Origin: DATFWC01 sp963777755
GTDB lineage: Bacteria > Pseudomonadota > Alphaproteobacteria > Rhizobiales > Xanthobacteraceae
NCBI GenBank assembly: GCA_963777755.1
Contig: CAVZSC010000012.1
Coordinates: 1 to 64,000, forward strand
Length of the DNA: 64,000 nucleotides
Reading direction: 5' to 3'
Shown: piece after piece, positions 32,333 to 40,780 of the stretch
How positions within the stretch are numbered: position 1 is the stretch's first letter
How the letters are laid out: each line of letters begins with the position of its first letter
Translations under genes and position numbers: made by a program
The notes under the pieces: model-generated
What the model was told of the DNA's origin: nothing
The model's input: the letters and a program-made list of their open reading frames with translations, nothing else
Databases searched by the model: none

Positions 32333-32465
32333 CAAGGTGTGGCTTTCACGCGTGACTGATGAGCAAACTCACGGGAGGGTACACCGTTCCGTCACATCCC
32401 GGGTAGCTATTCGTATGAGACAGCTTCTTGCCTGCGCGATTTCGGCGCGCGCGTGACGGTCGGCG

Positions 32466-32672
32466 TCAGGCCCCGGTGCGAATCCCTGTGCCCAAGGCGT
32501 CGTCGATATATCGGACTCCGCCATTGCCGGGCATGAGTCCGGCGGCGCCTGCACCGAAATCCAAGTGCAGACGACCATCGCGGTAGCCTGCCTCGCCGCC
32601 GCCCGATACCTCATCCGGCACGGAATCCGCCAAGGTGCGGATTTCAGTTGTCTCGTGGGCGTTCATGGTCAT
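32466..32672 (-). CDS. short peptide with double-glycine-type leader
   Basis: 68 residues. The N-terminal part MNAHETTEIRTLADSVPDEV-SGGG has the look of a bacteriocin/microcin leader: acidic, amphipathic, with L-x(3-4)-V/L-x-x-V-SGG before a Gly-Gly cut. The remainder EAGYRDGRLHLDFGAGAAGL is Gly-rich. GGCGAGGCGAA lies before the start at 32672. No C39-peptidase transporter or modification gene is visible nearby, so processing would have to happen in trans. Identification is by pattern only. Confidence 0.5.
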   Translation of the reverse strand: MTMNAHETTEIRTLADSVPDEVSGGGEAGYRDGRLHLDFGAGAAGLMPGNGGVRYIDDALGTGIRTGA

Positions 32673-33830
32673 TTCGCCTCGCCGGGCCAGCGTGTGTCGC
32701 ATGGCTTCCCGACCTCTGTCGGGCGACCCCGGCATTCGGTTCACATCTTGCGGTCGACACCTAAGGCTCCCCGGCCCGAGTGGAATGGTCTACGTCGTGG
32801 TGCGCAGGCCGACGCGTGGCGATAAGAAGCACCTGGAAAGCCGCAGCGCCCTCACCGGCGCGGAGGCGGCTGGATTCAGGCTGGTGGATTTCTCGAAAAC
32901 CGGAACGCCGGCTGGGGATAACTCCGGTCCGCCAGTCGATTGTATTTCGGTTTTACAGAACTGTGGTGCTAGGCCTGCGGTCATCCCGGCTCGATGAGGG
33001 CGTCTGGCGGAAGGCTCAAGCCGCCGGACTGGAGCAGGGAGCGGCGCCTGCGGGCAGGGTTTTGAGCACCTTGCGCTCGGGCGGCCACGGGATCCCGCCC
33101 CTGGGCACTACGACCCAGCGCCTGGGCACACCATGCCCAGCGAGTGATGCCAGAGTAGTCTGGCGTCGGGCCCGGCGGCCGACAAACGCCGCGGCGAAGC
33201 GCCGAGAGGCGAGCGCCCTACGTCACGGGGCGCGGGACGCCTCGTCAGGCGTCCTACGCGTGCCGCGTCATGGCACGCGAACGGTGCGGCGATCCGCACC
33301 AGCGCTTCTCGGCGCTTCGCTCCCTCGCCGTTCTGGGGAACGGAGGACGAGACGATCGTAGCCCGCATGCAATGCGGGGAGGCCTCGCCGGTGGCACGGC
33401 CGCCCCGCATTGCATGCGGGCTACGAAGAAGGAACGCACCCGGGCCGCAAGGCCGGCGGGGCGGGCTGTTTGACATCGTGAATCCGGATGATGCGCGCAC
33501 GGGGCGGCAACGTCCCGGCGCTGCATCGGCGCGCCTGATCTTACCATCGATAGTTCGCTTGCCGGGGGTGGCGCCAACCGCCCGGCCCAGCTCTATCGCC
33601 TGCGAAGCCAGCGCCGGCCGCATCTGTTTGCCCGGCCGTTCGGCTCGGCCGAGCCGGCGGGGTCGTGACGATAAACGAACATACTGACGCGGACAGCAGG
33701 ATCACGTCGAGTTTACGTTTCTGAACGGAAGTTAACTGGTGCGCCTTCAAACGTTGTGACTATGCATGCAAAACAAAGAGGCGACTCGACAAACGAGTCG
33801 ACCTCGACAACGAACAGGAGGAAACCAGCC
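32673..33830. other. 1.1 kb without supported gene
   Basis: Open frames here are Arg/Pro-rich shadows. The stretch contains a strong palindrome at 33357-33425 and, near 33788-33806, the short dyad CGACTCG-CGAGTCG upstream of the secreted protein at 33831. The 33000-33350 part has short internal repeats (GCCTGGGCAC, GGCGTC...GACGCC) but no coding signal that I trust. Confidence 0.5.
33357..33425. repeat. 23-bp perfect inverted repeat
   Basis: Bases 33357-33379 are perfectly complementary to 33403-33425, with a 23-base loop; the arms contain the self-complementary core GCATGC. It is another member of the palindromic intergenic repeats found across the window. Confidence 0.85.
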
Positions 33831-34094
33831 ATGATTACTGGCAGGAGGACTATCGTCGCACTCGCGATCGGGCTTTTCGTCGCCACATCCATGGCGCCAG
33901 CTGTTGCCCAGACTCGCGCGCACCGAGGCGAGGCGGCACGAGCAGAAGCCAGACATCAAGGTGAGGCCACGAGAAGCGCCGTCATGCAACAGTGCACTGG
34001 TCAGGCCAATGCCGAGTATCCCTGGTTCGAGGATATGAACCGCACCGAGGCGTACAGAGCCTGCATGGCCGCGCACGGCGAACCCGAGGCGTGA
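33831..34094 (+). CDS. small secreted hypothetical protein
   Basis: 87 residues. Signal peptide MITGRRTIVALAIGLFVATS then MAPAVAQ; mature part has two cysteines in the pattern MQQCTGQAN...EAYRACMAAHGEPEA, a short helical hairpin common in periplasmic proteins of this group. CAGGAGGAAACCAGCC precedes the ATG; the frame open from 33756 adds nothing homologous. Function unknown. Confidence 0.75.
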   Translation: MITGRRTIVALAIGLFVATSMAPAVAQTRAHRGEAARAEARHQGEATRSAVMQQCTGQANAEYPWFEDMNRTEAYRACMAAHGEPEA

Positions 34095-34172
34095 GGCGCT
34101 CTCGACACCCTGGAAAACCGCTCCGCAGGCCGCTATGGAGGTTGGCGGCATGAGCAAGGAGCGGACGAACCG

Positions 34173-35261
34173 ATGAAGCAGGTCGAAGCGGGAGTGATCG
34201 GAACCGGATGGTGCGGCGGGATCCGCGCCGAGACCCTGTCGCGCTCGGCGCTGGTGGACAAGCTGCACATCTGCGAGATCCGGCCCGACCGGCTCGCCGA
34301 GGTGAAGGCGCTGACCCGGCCGGCGACCGCGACCCTCGACTACCAGGACCTGGTGAAGAACGACGCCATCAGCGTGATCTACATCTGCACCACGCCGGAG
34401 CAGACCCACTACCCGATCGCGCGCGACTGCCTGCGCGCCGGCAAGCACGTGCTCCTGGAGAAGCCGATCGCGCTCGAGTTCTGGGAAGCCGACGAGCTGA
34501 TCACCTTGGCGAAGCGCAACAACGTCAAGTTCACCATCGGCTACTCGCAGCGCTTCAACCCGAAGATCGCCTACGCCAAGAAGAAGATCGCCGACGGCAC
34601 GCTCGGTCGCGTGGTGAACGTGATGGTCTCGCGCCACATCTCGCGCAACCTCGGCAAGAAGATCGCGACGCGGGTAAAACTGTCGCCCGCGGTGATGGAG
34701 TCGACGCACGACCTCGACTTCGTGTTCTGGCTGCTCGAGCCGGCCAAGCCCGTGCGGGTCTACTCGCAGGGCGCCTACGGCTACATGCGGCCGATCAACG
34801 GCTCGTTCGACGTGATGTGGTCGACGGTGACGATGGACGACGGCACCCTGGTGGTGATCGGCGGCGGCTGGAACCTGCCGCCCAGCTATCCCAACTACTG
34901 CGCCACCTGGATCGAGATCACCGGCACCGAGGGCGCGCTGATTCTCGACGACACCCAGCGCGACAACTGGCTCAACACCGCGAAGGAGGGCCAGGTGTTC
35001 CCGATGTCGACCATGCCGGGCGAGCAGGTCGACCACGTGTTCGCCGGGCAGATGGGACCGGAGACCATCCATTTCCTCGAAGACTGCATCCTCGACCGGC
35101 CGCCGATGGTGTCGGGCGAGCATGCCCGCATGGTGATGGAAACCTATACGGCGGCCGACCTCTCGGCGGAGATCAACGCGCCGGTGGACCTGCCGCTGTC
35201 GAACCAGTCGATCGCACAGATCGCGGACATGAAGGGAGCGAGCCTTGAGAAAGTCGGCTAA
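34173..35261 (+). CDS. Gfo/Idh/MocA-family oxidoreductase
   Basis: 362 residues. The N-terminal Rossmann fold (VEAGVIGTGWCGGIRAETLS) is followed by the substrate segment with the EKP signature (GKHVLLEKPIALEFWEADEL) and the C-terminal beta-sheet domain (GYSQRFNPKIAYAKKKIADG, DDTQRDNWLNTAKEGQVFPM). NAD(P)-dependent oxidation of a sugar, inositol or similar is the family reaction. Its 3' end overlaps the next gene by 17 bases, so both are one operon; the pair may act on the same substrate. Confidence 0.92.
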   Translation: MKQVEAGVIGTGWCGGIRAETLSRSALVDKLHICEIRPDRLAEVKALTRPATATLDYQDLVKNDAISVIYICTTPEQTHYPIARDCLRAGKHVLLEKPIALEFWEADELITLAKRNNVKFTIGYSQRFNPKIAYAKKKIADGTLGRVVNVMVSRHISRNLGKKIATRVKLSPAVMESTHDLDFVFWLLEPAKPVRVYSQGAYGYMRPINGSFDVMWSTVTMDDGTLVVIGGGWNLPPSYPNYCATWIEITGTEGALILDDTQRDNWLNTAKEGQVFPMSTMPGEQVDHVFAGQMGPETIHFLEDCILDRPPMVSGEHARMVMETYTAADLSAEINAPVDLPLSNQSIAQIADMKGASLEKVG

Positions 35262-36360
35262 GGGGCTGGGCCTCGCCATCATCGGCGCCGGGCGGGTCGG
35301 GCTGTTCCGCGGCGAGGTCGCGGCGCGCCATCCGGCGGTCGAGTGGATCGGCATCGCCGAGAAGAACCACAACCGCGCCCAGCACGTGGCGGAGAAGATC
35401 GGCGCCGATTTCGTCACCAACAATTACCACGAGCTGCTCAAGCGGCCGGAGGTGAACTGCTGCATCATCGCGACCGACGAGCACCTGCACGTCAATCCGG
35501 TCCTGGCGACGGTCGAGCGCGGCGTGCCGATGCTGATCGAGAAGCCGCTGGCGACCGACCTCGGCGAATCCGCCAAGGTGCTCGCCGCGATCGAGAGCGC
35601 CGGGCTCGACGCCGTGGTCGGCTACACGCAGCGCTTCCGCCGCCGCTGGCTCGCCGGCAAGGAGAAGGTGCGCACCAATGCGCTGGGCGACGTGACGCTG
35701 GTCACCTCGCGCGCGTTCATGAACCGGCTGGTGGCGATCGACAACTACAAGCGCACCGACGACCCGGCGACGATCTCGCCGATGGTGATCTCCGGGACGC
35801 ACGCGCTCGACATCGTCATGTGGTACATGGAGGCGAAGACGCCGGTCGAATGCTACGCCCGCTCGGTCGACAAGGTGCTCGGGCCGCTCTACCAGGGCAT
35901 CGACGCCACCGCCGGCATGATCATGTTCTCCGACGGCAGCCTCTATCACCTCAACATCTCGTGGGCGCTGCCGGTGACGTGGCCGGGCGCCGTGTACAGC
36001 CTGGAAGTCGGCATCAACGGCACCGAGGGCGTGCTCACCATCGACGACACCCATCGCGACATCATCCTGGCGGTGTCGGCGCCGCAGGAGGAAGGCTATG
36101 CGCCCGACAAGCGGCGCCTGGTCGACTTCATGGGCAGCTACCCGCCGGGCGACATGGCGCTCGGCGAGCTGCGCGGGCCGATGCGCGAGGAAACCGATTC
36201 CTGGCTCAACCGCGTCGCGCTCGACCTGCCGACCCAGGCGGCGACCGCGCGCGAAGCGCACCGCAACCTGATGCTGACCAAGGCGCTCGACCTGTCGGCG
36301 AAGCGCAAGGCGCCGGTGAAGCTGCCGCTCGAGCCGGAGGAGGAGCGCGCGGCGGCGTGA
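35245..36360 (+). CDS. second Gfo/Idh/MocA-family oxidoreductase
   Basis: 371 residues. Rossmann motif LGLAIIGAGRVGLFRGEVAA, EKP signature in VPMLIEKPLATDLGESAKVL, then GYTQRFRRRWLAGKEKVRTN and DDTHRDIILAVSAPQEEGYA. It starts with TTG at 35245, preceded by AAGGGAGCGAGCC and inside the end of the previous gene. The two are clearly paralogous but not close. Product of the coupled reactions cannot be named; a hexose or inositol derivative is a possibility from the family only. Confidence 0.9.
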   Translation: MRKSAKGLGLAIIGAGRVGLFRGEVAARHPAVEWIGIAEKNHNRAQHVAEKIGADFVTNNYHELLKRPEVNCCIIATDEHLHVNPVLATVERGVPMLIEKPLATDLGESAKVLAAIESAGLDAVVGYTQRFRRRWLAGKEKVRTNALGDVTLVTSRAFMNRLVAIDNYKRTDDPATISPMVISGTHALDIVMWYMEAKTPVECYARSVDKVLGPLYQGIDATAGMIMFSDGSLYHLNISWALPVTWPGAVYSLEVGINGTEGVLTIDDTHRDIILAVSAPQEEGYAPDKRRLVDFMGSYPPGDMALGELRGPMREETDSWLNRVALDLPTQAATAREAHRNLMLTKALDLSAKRKAPVKLPLEPEEERAAA

Positions 36361-36368
36361 GGCGGCCC

Positions 36369-36502
36369 GTCACCCTGAGGCGCTCGGTGCACTCTTCGTG
36401 CACCGAGCCTCGAAGGGCGGGCCGTTCATCGTTCGAGGCTCGGCGCGCGCAGTGGGGATGTTGATTCACACAACGGACGCGCCGAGCACCTCACGATGAC
36501 AG
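36369..36502. repeat. palindromic intergenic repeat (CCTGAGG type)
   Basis: CACCCTGAGG...CGCTCGGTGC is matched by the inverted CGGCGC...GAGCACCTCACGATGAC end. The same family, in better-preserved form, is at 60651-60793. Such elements usually stand between genes as here. Confidence 0.7.
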
Positions 36503-36544
36503 TGTCGAGCCCCGTGCATAGTCATTGGAGTTGAGAGGATTGCC

Positions 36545-37561
36545 ATGAAACCTCTTCTTCTTGCATTGTCACTGTCGCTCAGCCTCTGCGCCTCCGCGCT
36601 GGCGCAGGAGGACGTCGCCGCGTTCTACCGCGGCAAGACGGTGCGGATGGTGGTCGGCATCGGCGTCGGCTCGGGCTACGACACCAACGCCCGCCTGCTG
36701 GCGCGCCATCTCGCCAATCACATCCCCGGCAACCCGACGATCATCGTGCAGAACCAGCCGGGCGCCGGCAGCCTGACGATGACCAACCAGCTGTACGCGG
36801 CCGGGCCGTTCGACGGCACGGTCATCGGCGCGCCGTTCGCCGGCCTGCCGACCATCCCGCTGCTGCAGCCGGAGGGCGCGCGCTTCGATCCGACCAGGCT
36901 CAACTGGCTCGGCAACACCAATCGCGAGACCCACGTCGCCTATGTGTGGCACACCGCGCCGGTGCAGAGCGTTCAGGAGCTTGCCAGCAAGGAGCTGATC
37001 ATGGGCGCGCAGGCGCCAGGCTCCTCGCAATTCGATTTTCCGGTCGTCAGCAAGGTCCTGTTCGGCCACAGGTTCAAGGTCGTCACCGGCTACCAGAGCA
37101 CGGCCAAGATCAACCTGGCGATCGAGAGCGGCGAAGTGCACGGCGTGGTCGCCGCATGGACCACGGTGAAGACGCTGTCCTCGCAGTGGCTCAACGAGAA
37201 GAAGATCAAGGTCGTCGCCCAGTGGGCGCTGCGCCCGAACCCCGAGCTGCCGGACGTGCCCAGCATGCTCGACCTCGCGAAGAACGATGCCGACCGCGAC
37301 GCGCTGCGGCTGGTGATGGCGCGGCTCGACGTCGGCCGGCCGTTCTTCCTGCCGCCCGGCGTGCCGCCCGAGCGGGTCGCGGCGCTGCGCCGCGCGTTCG
37401 ACGCGACGATGAAGGATCCGGCATTCCTCGCCGAGGCGGAGAAGCTCAAGATCGACATCGATCCGCTCACCGGCGAGCAGCTCGCCGCGCTGGTGCGTGA
37501 GGTCGCCCGCACGCCCGCCGAAACGGTCGCGCGCGTGCGCAGCGCGCTGGAGCAGCGGTAG
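36545..37561 (+). CDS. Bug/TctC-type tripartite tricarboxylate transporter receptor
   Basis: 338 residues. Signal peptide MKPLLLALSLSLSLCASALA, then AAFYRGKTVRMVVGIGVGSG and YDTNARLLARHLANHIPGNP. This is the branch of Bug-type periplasmic receptors with a longer YRGKT opening. They bind carboxylates or other small acids for TctAB permeases. It follows the oxidoreductase pair by 185 bases, including a palindromic repeat, and has its own promoter region; the ligand is probably related to the pathway. Confidence 0.88.
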   Translation: MKPLLLALSLSLSLCASALAQEDVAAFYRGKTVRMVVGIGVGSGYDTNARLLARHLANHIPGNPTIIVQNQPGAGSLTMTNQLYAAGPFDGTVIGAPFAGLPTIPLLQPEGARFDPTRLNWLGNTNRETHVAYVWHTAPVQSVQELASKELIMGAQAPGSSQFDFPVVSKVLFGHRFKVVTGYQSTAKINLAIESGEVHGVVAAWTTVKTLSSQWLNEKKIKVVAQWALRPNPELPDVPSMLDLAKNDADRDALRLVMARLDVGRPFFLPPGVPPERVAALRRAFDATMKDPAFLAEAEKLKIDIDPLTGEQLAALVREVARTPAETVARVRSALEQR

Positions 37562-38641
37562 CTAACCGGCACGCTCCGTGAGCGGCGTGACGCCGAGCTC
37601 GCCGGCGAGCCGATCCAGTTGCGCCAGCACCGGCGGCATGATCGGTACGCCGTTGTGCGCACGATCCTGCTGGCACGCCCGGCGGCGCTCGCCCGGCAGG
37701 CGGATCGCATCGACGCCGGGCAGCGCTTGCGAATTCTTCAGCTCGCGCAGGTGGCGGTCGACCTCGGCCTTGAATGAATCGAGGGGCATGAAGCGCCCGA
37801 CATCGAGCGCGACGATGAAATGTCCCGTGTTGGTCGCGCTGGTCGCATCGGCATTGAAGTCGACGACGTCGCGCCCGAACGCCGCGCCGTTGAGGGTCCC
37901 GGCCAGCAGGCCGACGACGAGCGCGAGGCCGCTGCCCTTGTAGCCGCCGATCGGCATCAGCAGCCCCTCGCCGCTGCGCCGCGGATCGGTGAGCGGCCGC
38001 CCCGCGTGGCGATCGATCATCCAGCCCTCGGGCATGTCGCGGCCTGCGAGCGCGTAGGCCTTGATGGTGCCGTAGGAGACGACCGTGGTGGCGATGTCGA
38101 GCACCAGCGGCGGCTCCGCGCCGGTGGGAATCGCGAACGCGATCGGGTTGGTGCCGAGCAGCGACTCCGCGCTGCCCCACACCGGCATGTGGTTGGCACT
38201 GGCGACCGCCGAGTAGATTCCGATCATCCCGGCACGCAGCGGGATCTCCGGATAGATGCCGGCCGAGCCGGCGTGGTTCGAATGCGCCGCGCCAACCCAG
38301 GCGAGGCCGGTCGCGCGCGCGATCTCGACCGCCGTCTCGGCCGCCCGCGCCATCACCAGGTGGCCCATGCCATTGTCGCCATGGACGAGGGCGGTCGCCG
38401 GCGCCGTGCGCTCGACCGTAATGTGCGGCCGCGGATTGACGCCGCCGGCGCGCAGGCGCTTGACGTAGTGCGGCAGGCGAAACACGCCGTGCGCATCGGC
38501 GCCGGCGAGATCGGTCTCGACCATCAGCGTGGCGACCTGCGCGGCATCGGCGGCGGGCAGGCCGACCGTGCGCAGCGCGTCAGCGATGAACTCGCGGATT
38601 GCCGGCGCCGGCAGGCGCCGCGCTTCGGCCGGGACGTCCAT
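37562..38641 (-). CDS. Ldh2/YlbC-type malate/lactate dehydrogenase family oxidoreductase
   Basis: 359 residues, full length. It shows LMVETDLAGADAHGVFRLPH, AAHSNHAGSAGIYPEIPLRA, LGTNPIAFAIPTGAEPPLVL, MPIGGYKGSGLALVVGLLAG. This NAD(P)-dependent family reduces 2-oxo acids or imino acids with a conserved active His (SNHAGSAG). It begins 12 bases upstream-overlapping order with the amidohydrolase (stop 38654), so they are one operon on the minus strand. Substrate unknown. Confidence 0.9.
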   Translation of the reverse strand: MDVPAEARRLPAPAIREFIADALRTVGLPAADAAQVATLMVETDLAGADAHGVFRLPHYVKRLRAGGVNPRPHITVERTAPATALVHGDNGMGHLVMARAAETAVEIARATGLAWVGAAHSNHAGSAGIYPEIPLRAGMIGIYSAVASANHMPVWGSAESLLGTNPIAFAIPTGAEPPLVLDIATTVVSYGTIKAYALAGRDMPEGWMIDRHAGRPLTDPRRSGEGLLMPIGGYKGSGLALVVGLLAGTLNGAAFGRDVVDFNADATSATNTGHFIVALDVGRFMPLDSFKAEVDRHLRELKNSQALPGVDAIRLPGERRRACQQDRAHNGVPIMPPVLAQLDRLAGELGVTPLTERAG

Positions 38642-38653
38642 GGCGGAGACCGA

Positions 38654-39667
38654 TCAGCGCGCGGCGCGGGTGCCCTTCGGGGCGCCGAACAGCTCGATCG
38701 CCCGCCCGCCCAGGATGGTGGCGCGATCAGCGTCCGGGATCTTCAGGGCGCGCACCTGCCGGGCGCATTCGAGCGTGCCCATGTCGTAGGGGTAGTCGCT
38801 GCCGAGCAGCACATGCGAGGCGCCGAACGTCGCGACCAGGAACTCGAGCGCCGGCTGCCCGTGCAGGATCGTATCGAAATAGAGGCGATTGATCGCGTCC
38901 TCGGGTACCTGCTTCACATGCACTTTGGGCTCCTCGCGCACGTGCCAGCCGTGCACCCAGCGGCCCCACTGATAGGGCGCAAAGCCGCCGCCGTGCACCA
39001 TGAAGAATTTGATCGCGGGATGGCGCTGCGTGACGCCGCCGAAGATCAGGCAGGCGGTGGCGATCGTCGTGTCGAGCGGGTTGCCGATCAGGTTGGCGAG
39101 ATAATAGGGCTTGAGCCGATCGGCGCCGGCGACCTGAGTCGGGTGCACCATGATGAAAGCGCCGAGCGCATTGGCGGCCGCCCAGAACGGCTCGAGGCTC
39201 GCGTCGTCGAGATTCTTGCCGTTGATGTTGGAGCCGATCTGGCAGCCCTTGAGGCCGAGCGTTTGCATCGCGCGGGTGATCTCTTGCGCCGCGAGCTCAC
39301 CCGACTGCATCGGCAGCGTGGCGAGCCCCATGAAACGGTCGGGTCGCTCGCTCACGAGCTTGGCGATCTGGTCGTTCTGGATGCGCGAGGAGGCGGCGGT
39401 GACCTTGGGATCGAGGCCGTAGAGGAAGGTCTGCGGCGTGTTGGAGAGGACCTGCATGTCGACTTCCGCGGTGTCCATGTCCTTCAGGCGGCGTGAGAGA
39501 TCAAGACCACCGCGTGGAAAGGGCTTGTAGGCGGTGCCCGCCACTTCGAGCACGCCGAAATCGGCATCGATTGCCGTGTGCTTCACGCCGAGCTGGGGCA
39601 GCTCCTTCTGCAGGATCCCGATGGTCTCGTCGGCGAGGATGTGGGCGTGGACGTCGATGGTGGTCAT
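38654..39667 (-). CDS. ACMSD-like amidohydrolase family protein
   Basis: 337 residues. Metal ligands: DVHAH near the start (MTTIDVHAHILADETIGILQ), His in FIMVHPTQVAGADRLK, His in FFMVHGGGFAPYQWGRW, and Asp in HVLLGSDYPYDMGTLECAR. This is the decarboxylase/hydratase branch of amidohydrolases related to aminocarboxymuconate-semialdehyde decarboxylase, often in aromatic acid breakdown. Upstream of the Ldh2-type gene in the same direction, so probably co-transcribed. Confidence 0.9.
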   Translation of the reverse strand: MTTIDVHAHILADETIGILQKELPQLGVKHTAIDADFGVLEVAGTAYKPFPRGGLDLSRRLKDMDTAEVDMQVLSNTPQTFLYGLDPKVTAASSRIQNDQIAKLVSERPDRFMGLATLPMQSGELAAQEITRAMQTLGLKGCQIGSNINGKNLDDASLEPFWAAANALGAFIMVHPTQVAGADRLKPYYLANLIGNPLDTTIATACLIFGGVTQRHPAIKFFMVHGGGFAPYQWGRWVHGWHVREEPKVHVKQVPEDAINRLYFDTILHGQPALEFLVATFGASHVLLGSDYPYDMGTLECARQVRALKIPDADRATILGGRAIELFGAPKGTRAAR

Positions 39668-39683
39668 GGTTTCTCCACTTCGT

Positions 39684-39766
39684 CGTCATGCCCGGGTTCG
39701 TCCCGGGCATCCACGACTTTGTTGCTGGCCAAGACGTGGATGGCCGGCACAAGGCCGGCCATGACG
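39684..39766. repeat. CGTCATGCCCGGG-type palindromic repeat
   Basis: CGTCATGCCCGGG at 39684 with inner hairpin CCCGGG/TCCCGGG, and the end GGCCGGCCATGACG. The motif is a well-known intergenic repeat type in Bradyrhizobium and relatives. It lies between the nitrilase and amidohydrolase genes, where it may attenuate transcription. Confidence 0.75.
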
Positions 39767-39784
39767 ATGCTGTAGCTCTGCTGG

Positions 39785-40639
39785 CTACTCCGCGGCTTCG
39801 CGCAGGGGTTTTGGATAGAACGTGTCGTAGAGCTCCGGGCGCTGCCACTGCGGGCCGAGCAGGCCCTGCTTGACGCCGCAGCGATCGGACGAGCCGATCT
39901 CGTCGCGGGTTCCGCGCAGGTAGCGCAGGCGGTCGAGGCTCACCTCGACCACGGTCGTTCCGGCGATCGTGCTCTCGAACAGGATCTCCTCGGGCCCGGC
40001 GACCATCGCGAGCCCGCGCTCGGAATGGTTGAACAGGTTCTGCGTCGTCACCACGACGGCAAGGTTCTCGATCGCACGCGCCCAGATCAGCGTGCGCCAG
40101 GTCGCCCACAGGGTCTTCTTGTCCTTGCCGGCCGGCATGAAGATCAGCTCGGCGCCGCGCAGCGCCAGCGAGCGGGCAACCTCCGGCATGTAGACTTCGC
40201 TGCACATGGCGAGCCCGACCTTGCCGAACGCGGTCTCGAACACTGGGAACTCGTCGCCCGGAACGTACTGGAATTCCCAGGCCGTGCCGCCGGTATAGAT
40301 CCACGGGCCGTTGGGATGGGTGCGGCGATAGCGCACCGTGCGCCCGTCCGGATAGGCCATGCAGATCAGGTTGTAGGCGGTCGCCGCCTTGGCATCGATC
40401 GGCTCGATGGTGCCGTACACGACGTGCACGCTGTGCCGGCGCGCCGCCTCCGCCATGGCGGCGACCGGGTCGAAGGTCGCGGGCATGCTCCACGGGCCCG
40501 GATAGGTCTCCGGGAAGCAGACGAAATTCGCCCCGTCGGCGGCGGCGCGCTCGACGTGGCGCAGAGCGTCGGCGACGTTGGCCTCGTCCTCGCCGGGACG
40601 ATGCGAGATCGGCTGGACGACGGCGATGCGGAACGTCAT
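39785..40639 (-). CDS. carbon-nitrogen hydrolase (nitrilase superfamily)
   Basis: 284 residues. Catalytic Glu in CFPETYPGPW (E44) and Cys in VGLAMCSEVYMPEVARSLAL (C146) are clear; the usual catalytic Lys in the YRKxH segment is replaced: the sequence reads VRYRRTHPNGPW, with Arg at 106. Either the alignment shifts by one or this is an unusual active site. The family cuts C-N bonds of nitriles, amides or ureido acids. It lies upstream of the amidohydrolase gene on the same strand, separated by the repeat. Confidence 0.85.
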   Translation of the reverse strand: MTFRIAVVQPISHRPGEDEANVADALRHVERAAADGANFVCFPETYPGPWSMPATFDPVAAMAEAARRHSVHVVYGTIEPIDAKAATAYNLICMAYPDGRTVRYRRTHPNGPWIYTGGTAWEFQYVPGDEFPVFETAFGKVGLAMCSEVYMPEVARSLALRGAELIFMPAGKDKKTLWATWRTLIWARAIENLAVVVTTQNLFNHSERGLAMVAGPEEILFESTIAGTTVVEVSLDRLRYLRGTRDEIGSSDRCGVKQGLLGPQWQRPELYDTFYPKPLREAAE

Positions 40640-40780
40640 GACGGGCTCTCCGATGCGGGGACGGCGGTCCAGGAGCGGTATCGTCTAGCAGGAACACAGG
40701 CCGGTTCCAACCGGGCAGGACATGTTCTAGGTTCGTCACACAGGGCGACAACAAGTGTGCGATCGAGGGAGGACCGAGGG

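Noticed and set aside
33108..33623. 171-codon minus-strand frame
   Set aside because: Runs through the 23-bp palindrome and has Arg/Pro/Ala-rich text without domain features.
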